A DNA stretch of 64,000 bases from positions 124,001 to 188,000 of the forward strand of contig JAJOHG010000029.1 in NCBI GenBank assembly GCA_021029095.1, in the 5' to 3' direction. Each line of letters opens with the position of its first letter. Position 1 is the first letter of the stretch. Origin of the DNA: Phellopilus nigrolimitatus. Taxonomy: Eukaryota > Basidiomycota > Agaricomycetes > Hymenochaetales > Hymenochaetaceae. A program made the translations under genes and the position numbers. The notes beneath the pieces are model-generated. The model did no database searches. It had not been told where the DNA came from and saw nothing but the letters and a program-made list of their open reading frames with translations. Positions 10,886 through 22,300 of the stretch are shown piece after piece.

Positions 10886-12680
10886 TCATTTGCAACTCCT
10901 TACGATCGGCTTTTCGACCTCGGGCAGTAGCGACGTGCGCCATCCGAGCATCTCCTCGCCATCCAGGTTGTCTTCCTCGCTTGTAGTCGTCCGCGTAGTC
11001 GTTGCTTTCCCCGTCGACCGCGTCCTTCCGGAAGCTCCTGAGCTCGAGTGTTCTGGATCCTCTGATCTCGAACCGTCTTTCTGTGTGCGAGGCGGCCCTC
11101 GTAGGGCCCGGGACGCCATTATCCGCTGATACTCCCTGAGGCTCTCCTCCGTCTCCCACTCAACAGAAACATTGCCAGTACTCCGCGCACGGGAGTGCGA
11201 ACGCGACCTGGACCGTTCCCGCTCCTCCTCCTCGTGCCTCGTCCTCCGGCGCGACGCCACCGCGCCCGCCTCGCGCATGCGGTTCACGGCGATCGCGCCG
11301 ACGATCGCGGTGCGCCAGCGCGCGCGCGCGTTGAAGTTCTCGCGCAGGCCAGCCAGGTCCGCGGCGGACTTCATTGGCCTGAGGACTGGCGGGCGCGTGA
11401 GCCACGGGTGCGCAAGCGCCTCTCGGGCCGTGGGGCGCGTTGCCTGCTCGGCGTGGATGAGCGACGTGACGAAGCCCTTGCCCGTGTCGGAGACTTTCGC
11501 CCAGTATGGGCCTACGAAGTCCAGTTCGCAGCGCATGATGGAGCGCTCGAGGACGGCCAGGGTCTCATTCGGGAAGGGCATCATTCCAGAGAGGATGATA
11601 TGCGTAATCACACTGATGTTATGGAACGCCATCAGTAAGCGCCGCAAATGGACGAGACAAGACCGCGTACCCTACGGCCCATATGTCAAGCTTTGGCCCA
11701 TGCCCTTCGCGCGTGAAAATTTCTGGAGGAGAGTAATCGTATGTTCCGGTATCGCAGAAGAGAAGCTGGTCGGGCGAAGAGACATGTCGAGCTCTGGTAT
11801 GAGCGCAAACACAATCGAGCAATGTGAGCGTCTAAAAACATGTCAAGAACGTTATCTGCAGACTTACGCGCCAAAGTCTGCGAGAACAATATCGGCATCA
11901 GGAGCGGTTGTTCGGAGCAGGATGTTTTCTGGTCTATATAAGAGCTCAGAACATACAATGAGATTCTGAAACGAGAAAACCACGCACTTTAAATCATGAT
12001 GAACGATCCCATTATCATGCAGGTACTGCACGCCATGTAATATCGACCTGTAACAAAGCAGAATATAGCGAGATATTTACAGATCATTCTCGACTCTGGA
12101 CATATTGACTTACCTTACAGAACTGATAGCATCCGACTCCGTAAACTTGCCCCCACGCTCCACGAGGCGATCGAAGAGCTCACCGCCCGCAGCGAGCTCA
12201 AAGGATAGGTAATAGCAGCTATGCGATTCGAAGGACTCGTAGAATTTGACCTGCACAAATATCAGTACAATCCTGCGTCTAAGTCGAGTGGAAACGCACC
12301 ACATTTTGATGATTCAACCTCTGCAGGATGTTCACCTCAAAGGCGACTATATCCTTCTCAAGCTTCTTCAATATTGACTTCTTCACAATCTTCAGAGCGA
12401 CGTCTTTCTTGATTGATTTCACGTTTGTGCAGCCGAGAGACCTGGACTCGGCATTCGAATCGTTCGGGTCGTACCATGTCGCGAGCTATGTAATTCAAAT
12501 GATAAGCTTGTGAGCTGGCATGGTTTGCGACATCGAGCTCACCATAACTCTCCCAAACGTCCCCTTCCCGACGACGCGCCGGTATTCGTAGTTTTTCTTC
12601 TTCTCGAACGATGCTGGCTGCTTCCGGATTACCTCTCTAAGGTCTTTGATTGAATACTTCAGTTTCACCCATGCTGTCAT
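10886..12680 (-). CDS. CAMK-like protein kinase with HHD motif (kinase 3)
   Basis: Exons: 12680-12543, 12485-12300, 12250-12114, 12047-11988, 11933-11868, 11793-11671, 11612-10886; 478 aa. The start at 12680 puts [10 protein letters not shown] just before the glycine loop GKGTFGRVM, as in kinase 1. The frame stays open upstream to an ATG at 12893, so a longer N-terminus is possible. Motifs: VALKIV, VHHDLK, PENILL, DFGA, then SPPEI where APE is expected. Like kinase 2 it has HHD, not HRD. The intron before WLTRP in kinases 1 and 2 is missing, fusing the last exons. The C-terminal tail is rich in Arg-Ser pairs and charged residues. Enzymatic role inferred from family motifs; targets unknown. 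Confidence 0.83.
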
Positions 12681-14940
12681 CGCGGCAGTCAGAAGTCCAA
12701 GACCAAAAAAAGGCAGAGATAAATCGAAAGACTGTATATCCGGATGAGTCCAGAGCGTTTGCACGAAGAAAGCAGTGGGTGAGACGGAGGGTGAGCAAGG
12801 TGTCGTGCATGCAAGTCGCGGCATTTTGGACACAACAGTTGCACAGGCCAAGCCAGCAGCAGCTGACCTTGGCCTTTCTACCCAGCTCGCCAAGAGCGTA
12901 CGAGAAGCAGACGTAATCGAATAAGAACTGTTCTTCGGGGAACCAAGAGATTTAGCTCGATTTTTTAGCGAGCAGGCATGAATGAAATCAGCTGCGCTTC
13001 TTCCGCATGCTAAAAACGCTCTTTGGAGCTACTGGAATCCATATTATCGGGCCATCATCATAGACTTTGTAGATTTCCGATAATGAGTTTTTCAGGTTGA
13101 AATTGAGGACAGCGCTAGCAAAGCATGTCGACGACATCCAATTCGTGGTTCCAGTCAAGAGCCGACGAAGCGCGTCAGCCGTCGGTTCGACTGTAGCGAA
13201 ACAAACGCTCTACTATACACTCTTCATCTGGCATCAGCTACATACAACTTCTTTCCTTGCTCGCGAGCTCATGCACCTTGGCATCGCATAAAGCGCTCGT
13301 TGTTATGATCTCAACGAGGACGCCAAACTGTTCTTGACAGCTCGGAATACGCCACGAATCAGTCAATCTTCAATCAGCATCAGTTTTACCTTGGCAGCCG
13401 ACTCCCCCAAACGCTTGCTTGGCTGCACTATATATTTAGTCCTCTGCAGTAGTGTCGAGATGCTTAATTCATAAAGAAAGCCGAAACGAGGCCTTGGCAG
13501 GAGAGTGGCTGGGCGAAGACCTCGAGCTACAAAGAAGGTGATCCAACGAGTGGATACGTACTTGCTGGAAGCAAATCCTAATCACCAAAGCATATGGCAT
13601 CTTTCCCGTTTCAGGCCAAGCCAAGCTCAAATATCTCCGGCAGAAGTTTGCTCAAGTCAGTGCGAATGAACAGAAGCTGCCGCGCGAAGATGGTCGTTGC
13701 GGACGTAACCCCAGCCAAGTGTTCCGCCCGCCGTCAAGGTGCCAAGCTGTATGAGTGATTGACATGGTTTGCATGTTTGAGTTCTGGGAATGGCCGGGAG
13801 ACAGGGTCGGGGACGGGACGGCGGGGAAACCCCCGCTGATAGCTTCATCCGTTGATGGCCGCCGGTCGTTTGCCTCGCTGTATACCGTCCCACGACGCAA
13901 TTCACAGTTCGGTGCGCATCGTTTCTACTAAAGTCGATGTTTCATCCATCTTTTTTTCTTTCTTTCTTTCGGCTGAGGAGAGGACCAGTGCCAGTGGCCC
14001 ATAGCCCCCAGCTTGTTGATCCTAGAGCATTCATTGCTGCTCCGCCCCCAAATGCAAGGAGACGTTAGGCTCTATAGTAAACCTGTCGTTTCAGGTCTCC
14101 TGAATTGCGATGTACGGGCAGTTTGAAGTAACGGAAGTGAAAGCATACCGTAGAGGGAGAATGCAGAGTGATGAACGAGTTACTATTAAACAGGTTTCTC
14201 TTTTTAGAAAATGAGACAAGTAGTGAAATAATTTATGAGATCATTGAGATGTATCTCAGTCAACTAAGAATTTTATTGTTTGTCTGTCATATACACGTCC
14301 GATGTCTATTAGTAAGCCACTTCGATGTTATAGATAAAGGGAGGACGTAAGTGAAGACGAGGCTCCTGATGAACCCGAGAATTGCGCGGTATAAGTTGAA
14401 GGTGGAACGAGGACTGATTCAGGTCGATCGCAGTTTAAATTTTAGGTGCTGACGGAAGCTACTTGTCGAATCCGGAAATCGGGGATTGCCATGGACGCAT
14501 TTCGATCGGCGTATCCAGTTGGTAAAGTCGCACTTGCCCTTTCGCCCGCTGCATCTTTCAGCGGGTGCAAGGCCACTGTGCTCGAGCTCTCGTCGGCTGT
14601 TTGCCTTCCTCGCTGGCTTTCTCATTAAGGATTGGTCTGACAGGAAGCTCGCTCGAAAATCGAGGAAAGGGCTATGGCTTCGTACGAATGGCCTATACCT
14701 GGGGCTAAAATTAAGTGCAAAGGTGAGCACTCGAACTCGAGCCTCGGAAGAAGTCTTTCTAGGGAATTGACAGAGGCAGGTATCCAACGCACAGTTGCCC
14801 GATGTGTGAGGCGCGGTGTAGAACACTGTACAGAAATTCATTAATCGAGAATTATAGAGCAGACTGAGGATACGCTACATGCGCAAGGAGTCCAGAGAGA
14901 GAGAGCTCAGCAGATCAGGCAGCGGCAGGACTCAGGAGCA
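12681..14940. other. Intergenic region, no gene recognised
   Basis: About 2.2 kb with only short overlapping open frames (for example 13652-13905 minus and 14419-14841 minus) that lack motifs or consistent splicing. A pyrimidine-rich CTTT run lies near 13950-13970. It probably contains upstream regions of kinase 3 and of the FAR-17a-like gene. Confidence 0.45.
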
Positions 14941-16334
14941 ATGGCAGTCGTGAGCTTAGGTAAGGATCGACAACCTTCGAAATTTCCGGGAAATTACCAA
15001 ATTTGGAGATATTAGATCGTCTACTTAGCGTTAAGTTACTGGTACCGACACTCTTTATCACAGGGCCGAAGCGACGAGCGGCCATTTTTCAGTCTTCCCT
15101 TCGTACTGTTTACCTCCAGTGCGTCTTCACACTTTCTCCCGTATAATTTTCTTTCAATTCTAGGCGTTACAGGTGCTGCGTACATGAAATGATACTTTTG
15201 TACGAGAGATTGGGCGTTCAGAATCCGTTCGACAAAGAAGGCGCGTTCGTCACGTCTCCCATCCTATCGCCTCTCGTGCTCGCCGCTGTTCGCTTCACCT
15301 TCGCGTTCTATACGCTATTCACGCTGATCTTCGTGCTTGTGTGGGATGCGATAAGGCTGCACATTGCGGACGCGTGCGTACACACCGTCGATCCATTGAC
15401 TTGCGTTTTGCTGACGCTGGCTTAAAATTCGATTCAGGTACTTTTCGTACTTCACCGAGCTGTCTTACATCGGTCTCTGCGCGTATTTTTTTGCGTCGGG
15501 TGTGCAGACGCTCGTGTATGCACTCAGTCAAGGGAGGTCCTACCCTCTGCAGAAATGGCCTCGCTTCCTGCAGTTTCTACACGTTCTTTTATTCGCAACT
15601 ATCACTGCGTTCCGTGCGTATTCTGCGAATACCCCTTCGACCGCTCGCTCACCGAGAGCTTATGTATACAGCTATCATTACCACAATCATTTACTGGAGT
15701 GCACTCCATCCAAGCAGTCCTTTCACAGAAAGATTTGATGGTGCGTTCGTGGTATTTTGGGTTTCCGGCACCACTAACTTCCTCTAATAGTCTGGTCAAA
15801 CACTTCTATGCACGCATTTAACACCATTTTTGCTTCCTTCGAGATCCTTTGTACACATGGAGGACCCGCGCCGTGGGTACACACCCCCTTCCTGATCCTG
15901 CTTCTCGCAGGTTACCTCGGCGTCGTGTACATCACACACAGGACGGAGGGGTTTTATGGTGGGCATTACCTTCTAGTCACGATTCCGTTGATTTCATTAA
16001 TTAATTTCCACCTTTTCCAGCCATCTCGTTCCTTAACCCACAGAAAGAGGGAGCGACACTCGCCGGCTGGATCATCGGCATTGGCGCTGCCACGGTTGTC
16101 ATTTTCGCCATTACACGCATGCTCTGTGTCGCGCGCGAATGGATTGCTTGTCGCTTCTCTTGCGGCATGGGTAACGCTCACCGCGTGAACCTGCCCGTCG
16201 AACGCATCGATGAGTGGGAGACCATTGATATCGAGCCCCCAAGCTCCCCGCGACGTACTGACGGAGAGAGCTCCAGCGAGACCGCTAACGAATTCGAGAA
16301 GGTGGTGAGGAGGAAGAGGGAAAACGTCGTGTGA
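14941..16334 (+). CDS. FAR-17a/AIG1-like integral membrane protein
   Basis: Exons 14941-14959, 15064-15118, 15164-15373, 15438-15613, 15672-15740, 15791-15958, 16021-16334; 336 aa. The family (androgen-induced AIG1/ADTRP-like) comprises multi-span membrane proteins; animal members hydrolyse fatty acid esters of hydroxy fatty acids. Several hydrophobic spans are visible: VLAAVRFTFAFYTLFTLIFV, the ELSYIGLCAYFFASG span, FLHVLLFATITAF, PIITTIIYW, the PFLILLLAGYLGVVYIT span and GWIIGIGAATVVIFAI. Family-typical blocks are SNTSMHAFNTIFASFEI and the H before RTEGFY. The C-terminus is hydrophilic and ends in a basic stretch. The first exon encodes only six full codons; it was chosen because donor GTAAGG and all later phases fit. 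The fungal function is inferred only from the family. Confidence 0.82.
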
Positions 16335-16653
16335 GACGTCCTTGTTCGGTTTCTTCCATCTTGGATATACCCTTTTGATTGTTATTGGGGCTTTTTGTGT
16401 GGAGATATTGTTTCTCCAACCTGGATTTGCTGCTTAGTAAATTCGTATTTTGTTGTCTATATTCTTGGCCTCGGTGGTGCGGGACGAATGGAGGCGGACT
16501 AGTATTTAAGTGGATAGCGCATTGTACACTAACACACTCTTTGGCACCTACTGTCAATCACGTACATACATACATAGTTTGTTGCTTTTCCAAAAAAAAA
16601 GCGTAGATTCCTATATGTTCGTGGAGAAGCGCCAGAAAAGCCACGTATGCAGC
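16335..16653. other. Spacer between convergent genes
   Basis: Holds the 3' ends of the FAR-17a-like gene and of the isomerase gene. A run of nine A at about 16591-16600 could belong to a 3' end. No gene seen. Confidence 0.5.
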
Positions 16654-17799
16654 CTACAGCTTCGGTAGGTTCTTGAACTTTGCTGGCTTCTTGGTTTGGA
16701 AGGCCGCAATTGCATCCTTGACATCCTGCTTTTCTTTTAGTTTATAAGGATCAACCATTTAACTGTAGACTCACGGCGGCCTGCAATGCAAAAGCGTTCC
16801 ACGTCGCCGTGTATTCCAAATTCTCAGCAACGCTTGAGCGTACAAGATATTTAACATTTTGCGTGTTTAGACTTTGGCTAAATCTGCGCACCTATGATCC
16901 TGTGCGTGCAAGAGAAACCGCTTCGTCCCCACAGCCGCGACAGGCGACTTCTGCGCGATCGCGCGCGCGGTCTCGAGCGCGGCGTCGACGACCGCTGCGC
17001 GGCTGCCTGGTACGACGCGCGAGACTAAACCGAGTGTGAGCGCCTCGGCCGCGTCGAAGGGTCGCGCGGTGAGCGCGAGCTCGCGCACGAGGGAGGCGTT
17101 CGACGCGATCTTCGGGAGCCGCGCGAGCGTGCCGATGTCTGCGGCGAGAGCGATGTCGATTTCCTGCGAGTGAAATGGTAGAGTACACAGAAGCCAATTA
17201 ATGCGAAGGAACGGAAAGAGACATTTAGAAGGACGGGCCGCGCACCTTGATGCAGAAGACCGCGTCGGACGCGGCGTAGCGCACGTCGCACGCGCACGCG
17301 ATGTCGACACCGAGGCCGAGCGCGAGGCCGTGCACGGCGATGATGACGGGGACGCGGCAGCGTTCGAGCGCGGAGATGGAGGCCTGGAACGCGAGGGCGT
17401 GCTCGCGCAGCGTGAGCGCGGTGCGGGCCGGGTCATCGGGCGGGCCCCGGATGAATGTGGTTTCATTGACTGTTCATCAGATTTATGCTGGAGTTTGCAT
17501 ACGGTAAGTAGGCGATGACTTAGAGACTTGGCGCACGGTCTAGTCCGGCGGTGAAGAGCTTCGGCAGTGCAGACGCTAGGACGACCGCGCGGACGGCGCC
17601 ATCTCCGCTGATTTTGTCGAACAGCTGGCCAAACTCTGTCCAGAGTCTGTAGTTATATACAGCGTCAGTTATCGGGCTTCACATACTAGTCGAAATGAGT
17701 GCTGACTTACGCTTCGTTAAACGCGTTCACTGGTTTCCTTGGGTGTTCAACATAAACACATGTTATTTTGGTGTTCACGTCGTATAGGCTGAATTTCAT
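16654..17799 (-). CDS. Delta(3,5)-delta(2,4)-dienoyl-CoA isomerase (crotonase family)
   Basis: Exons: 17799-17711, 17646-17537, 17469-17246, 17163-16892, 16832-16775, 16725-16654; 274 aa. The enzyme shifts 3,5-dienoyl-CoA to 2,4-dienoyl-CoA in beta-oxidation of odd-position unsaturated fatty acids. Family blocks: KPVNAFNEALWTEFGQLF, LPKLFTAGLDL, VPVIIAVHGLALGLGVDIA, the CDVRYAA block and FCIKEIDIALAADIGTLARL, containing the acidic residues that act in catalysis in ECH1. The last three residues are PKL, a PTS1-like signal for peroxisomes, though not the strongest form. The start may be slightly too far downstream since the N-terminus is short; the last intron has two nearby acceptors, one giving a few extra residues. 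Confidence 0.85.
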
Positions 17800-19342
17800 G
17801 CGCACCTCTGCAACTCGACTAAGAGAACATACTCTGAAGGACTTGTAACTGATATGAACGGTGAACTATGGTATTCAGACATCTTGAAGATTGAGAAAGT
17901 TTGGAACACCCTCGATTGCGACCGGCTCGTTTGCGGAGTTTCACGTGAAATCTGAAGCCGCGTGTTTATCACGTGGCATAATGCACGTGATACTTTTTGT
18001 GCACGCTCCTTGAGTTTTTCGCACAGTCTTTTCTTTCAACCTGTTCTCTTGCTCAGTGATTCTGATCCGTACGAAGTATCTGTCGAATTTGAAAACCCAA
18101 GATGTTGACTAGGACCTGATCAATATCAGATCCAGCGGCGCGCTCATCTGTGAGGCAATCAGCTGGGCACTTATGTCGCGTAACATTCTGAGGAATTGTT
18201 CTCACAGGGTTGCGGTTGCGTGTATCAGCTGGCTTCCGATGCTGCCGCTCTAACCTCCCGACTACCAACTAAGCTGCATCCTGGGCGATCGGAGTCTCCT
18301 TTTCTGGTTCCAGCTTCTAAAGGAGTGTCCTACATCGGAAGGACACAAGTAGGCATCACGACGGGTCTGGACGGAGTTACCTCTTGAGATGCAGGTTCTG
18401 CTTGCTCGCTGATTCTCGGAAAGGCCCTTTGTCCGATGCTCTCCCCCCTTCTTATCGAAATGTCGGGGAGTCCGGCGTGGTTATCCACCGTGTTGCCTTG
18501 TGAAAGCCTACGTTGGAGGGGCGTGCGCACCTCAGTCAAGACTAGCGCCGTTGACTGACAGGTCGTCTCCGTGTGGTACCAGAATTAGCTCTTTGCAACA
18601 GGGTCAATCACCACACCTCTAAAAATCTTAGTAGTAAAATTGCCTTCGGGCTTGGCCCCAAATGGTCTGATCCGCGGTTGTTTTCTTGCACTTGTGAACT
18701 GGGATGAATCCATTTGGTGCGGCGATCTATCTCGAACTTCATTCACATACATTCATGAAGCTTCTGTATTCGAAGTTTCACATACGGAATTTTTTGCGCG
18801 AATGAGCAAGGATAGGCGGACCTTTTCTTTTCTAACTCTAATCTAACTTTTCTTTTTCCTAACTTGACTCTAAGTACTGCAATCATGCAGTCTAACCACT
18901 TTGGACTGTATATTCATCTACAATCGGCTTTTGTCCAGCACTTTCCTGCGTAGGCATCCTACAAATTTTTTCGCGAAATGAAAAGAAAATTTGAAAAGAA
19001 TCATGATTTTTATGTCATCATGGTATTGAAGTGCCGAAGAGCGAGTCCGAACTTAACGTCCATCCCCGTTCGGGTGCCCTCCTTGTCCTTGTCCCGTCCC
19101 CGTCCACTTTGTCGCTCGTTTATTTCTTTTTATTTTCCAATCGTGCTCGACGTCGACCGCGACAACGAGCCGACCAATAGCACAGATCAGTGACCCAGAG
19201 TCTCGCATCTGTTGGACATCCCAGGCAGACACTGCCTGCGTAACTCGAGCTCATCACGCCTGACGGCGTACCTCCTTTGCTTCCATCCATCCATCTTTCT
19301 TTCTCGTGTCGTCTCTCGACAGCGAAGGCGGAGGCGATAATA
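17800..19342. other. Intergenic region, no gene recognised
   Basis: About 1.5 kb between divergent genes; it should carry the promoters of the isomerase and of the SH3-TBC gene. Short open frames (18053-18268 minus, 18330-18539 minus) have no motif. A pyrimidine-rich stretch near 19270-19320 fits the leader of the downstream gene. Confidence 0.45.
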
Positions 19343-22300
19343 ATGGACGCCGCCGACCTCGCGCGATGGACGCGCTTCGCAACAAAAGGCGGCATCGGCA
19401 AGTGTACAGCGGTCCAAGACTGCATCGCAGAGAGCCCGGAGGACCTCATGTTTCTCAAGGTGTGTTCCAGTGCTTATCTTTTTATTTTGTTTAGCTACTG
19501 ACAGTGTCGACGACGACGATGACAACGTGCAGGATGACCAGATCGTCGTGCTCATGCAGCTCCCGAACCAGGCGGGCTGGTTTTTAGTGCGTTGACTAGC
19601 ACCGTAATTTTTCATCCAGTGCCATCTCTAACCAACTAACCACCGTATAGGGCTACTGCGAAGGGGTCGTTGGCCGCTTCCAGGGTGCACACGTTCATTT
19701 CCATAGCAAACTCAAGCGGCCGATCATGACCAAGCGCGCGTCGTCATCCGCGCCGACTTTGGCGAGCACGTCTGCGGCGAATTCGCCCGTGCCGCCAGGG
19801 ACACCGTCGCCACGCGTCTCCCTCGCGCTCCTACCAAAGCGCACGGACTCGCCGCAGATCGCCAAGCCCCAGCGAGACTGGACGTCCAGCCGCGAGACGG
19901 ACCCAGATGTCCTGAGCGACCCGTTCGACCTCGAGCTGCCGCCGCGCCGCTCGGAGCCGCACTCGCGGCCGGGCTCTGCCTCGACCTCGCGACCAGGAAC
20001 AGGGAAGGGGCGCGAGACAGACTCTCCGAAGTTACGTGGATCGGATGGCGCGGAAAGCGACGGTGGTGGTGGGCGCCGGCGGCGCACGCGCGTCGCGGAC
20101 GACCTGCCCGGGCTGGAGATGTTTATCTCGCGTTCGCGCTCGGGGAGCCGCTCACGTGTATCTAGCCTCGCAGGAGACGGGAATTCACGCCCGAACTCGC
20201 GTGGCCAGCAGCTGCAAGTACAGTACCAGTCTCCGCGTGCCGCAGCATTGGACCTCCCGCCCTCGCCGCAGCCCCAGCCCCAGCCATCGCCTCAAAAACC
20301 GCAGCTCTCGGACGTGCAGATCAAAGTCGACGTCGATGTTGTCGTCGAAGTAGCGCCGCCCCCTGAGTCGGTAGCGTCTGTGCCAAATCCCGAACCCAGA
20401 ATCCTTTCGGAGAGCCCTGACGCACTGCCAGAGGCGGAGGAGTCGAGTCTGTATGACCAGGCATCGCTGCGTTCGTCAGTATACAGCACGCTCTCAACCC
20501 ACTCGTACCGCTCGTCCACGTTCGGGCTCGGTGCGCAGCCCGCGCTTGCGCCGTCCGCGTCGGACTCGTTGCGGTTTTCGGCCCTCGGGCGGCTCTCCGC
20601 CGCGGAGTCGGACGACAGCGGTCTCGGCATGGGCATTGGTCTGACCATGCTGCAGGACTTGGCGGATGAAGATGACGAACATAATGAGGGCACCGTGGCT
20701 GAAGAGGTTCCTCCGACACCGAAGCCCTTGGACACAGCGGAAGGCTCGGAAGGCTCGGAACAGCCTGCAACTGAGACTAGCCGCAAATCTACTCACAATG
20801 AGGTCCAGTCCGAGGAGCCTGGAGGCAAGCAGGAGAGCGCAGGGGCGAACATCGCGACCGGCGCGGACGAGGAAGAAGACGAAGATGACTACTGGGATGG
20901 TGGCGGCGACATCTACGATGACTACCGCTACTCGCGTTATTCCATGATGACCAGGACGTCGAAGCGCAAATCTGGCGTCAGCATGATGTCGAAATACTCT
21001 GTCTACGAGCCGGAGGACGTACCTCCCATCCCCGTGGAGGGGCGTGCCCGGACAGACTCGGGCACGAGTAGCCTTCCCTCACCCACGGAGGAGCGCCGGC
21101 GGCACGTCCCTCCGCCGCTTACCCTTGTCAAGTCCGTTTCGTCGTCTTCAGTATTGCTCTCTCCCCCCACTCTTTCACCCTCCTCCTCGACGCCGATGCC
21201 GACCCCAGCCCCACGCCCGCCGTCCCCTAGCGTGCCAGACGGCGGAAGGCACACGACAGCGGACTTCTCGTTGTCCCCACTGCTGCACACAAATTTCCCC
21301 TCGCCGGGTACGACGTCGTCGCGTGCGACGAGCTTAAACGGCGGGACGCCGTCGCCTAGCCCCGCACCCAGTGTCGCATCGTTCGCGGGCGCAGGCCCTG
21401 GTGCGAGCGCTGGTGCTGGTGCGGCGTCGGCTCTGCGCCAGCGCTTGGAGACTAGACGGGGCGCGAGCCCCACGCCGCCTCCCCGGCCTGCTAGTAGCAT
21501 TGCGCCGAGCGTGGATGTGGGCTCAGAGGGCGGAGGGATCGTAGTGGAGGACGACGAGAGCGTACGCGTCATGGTCGTGTCTGCCGACGACGATGATGCC
21601 TTGGGCAATACAATGCGCGGTTCAGTCCAGTCGAATGTGTCGGAAATGAGTGTTGAGTCGGACGTCACGCGGGAGATGCGCGAGGTTGAGGCGCAACTCG
21701 CTTCCCCGCCACCTACTTCGTCGAATCTGCCAAACGGCGCACAAGAGCCCGCTGCTGATCGGCCCACGACGACCACTTCGAGCTTCCCTGCGGGCGCGAC
21801 TCAACCCCTGCGTTTCCAAGGCCGCCGATCGGGTCCCTCCCAGGAGCAAGATCGACAGCAGCAGCAACCGCAGACACCCCAACTACAGCAGCAGCAGCTG
21901 CCCGCGCCTGCATCGCACCTCCGGCCCCAGCGAAGTCCGGAACAGACACTCTTTCTCCCCCACCCGAACGCGCCTCGTCCGAACCCCGCCGTCACCTCCG
22001 GCCAGCGTGTGAGTACGTACGGGATGCCGCCCGTGCACGAGCAGCCCGCGCCGCTACCCGCGGAGACGCAGCACAGCTCCCTGCAGGCAACATTGCGCAT
22101 GGCCGCCTCGTCGCGCGTCGGGCCTGCGGGCGTACCGCACCGACCGACGATCTTCGGGAAGCCCGTGATCGACCTCATGAGTGCGGACGGGCCCGTTGCG
22201 ATGCTGTGGGCGCTCCAGCCGTTCCCACCTGACCCTGGCAACGGCAATGGTAGCAGGCCGGCTGCGCGGGCTGCGCCGAGGCGTGCGGGAATGGCGAGCG

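Noticed and set aside
8655..12680. Kinases 2 and 3 as pseudokinases
   Set aside because: Catalytic Lys, catalytic Asp and DFG are all kept; only the RD arginine is changed.
16867..17466. 199-codon minus frame as a separate gene
   Set aside because: It reads exon 3 of the isomerase in the wrong frame, then an intron, then exon 4 in the right frame.
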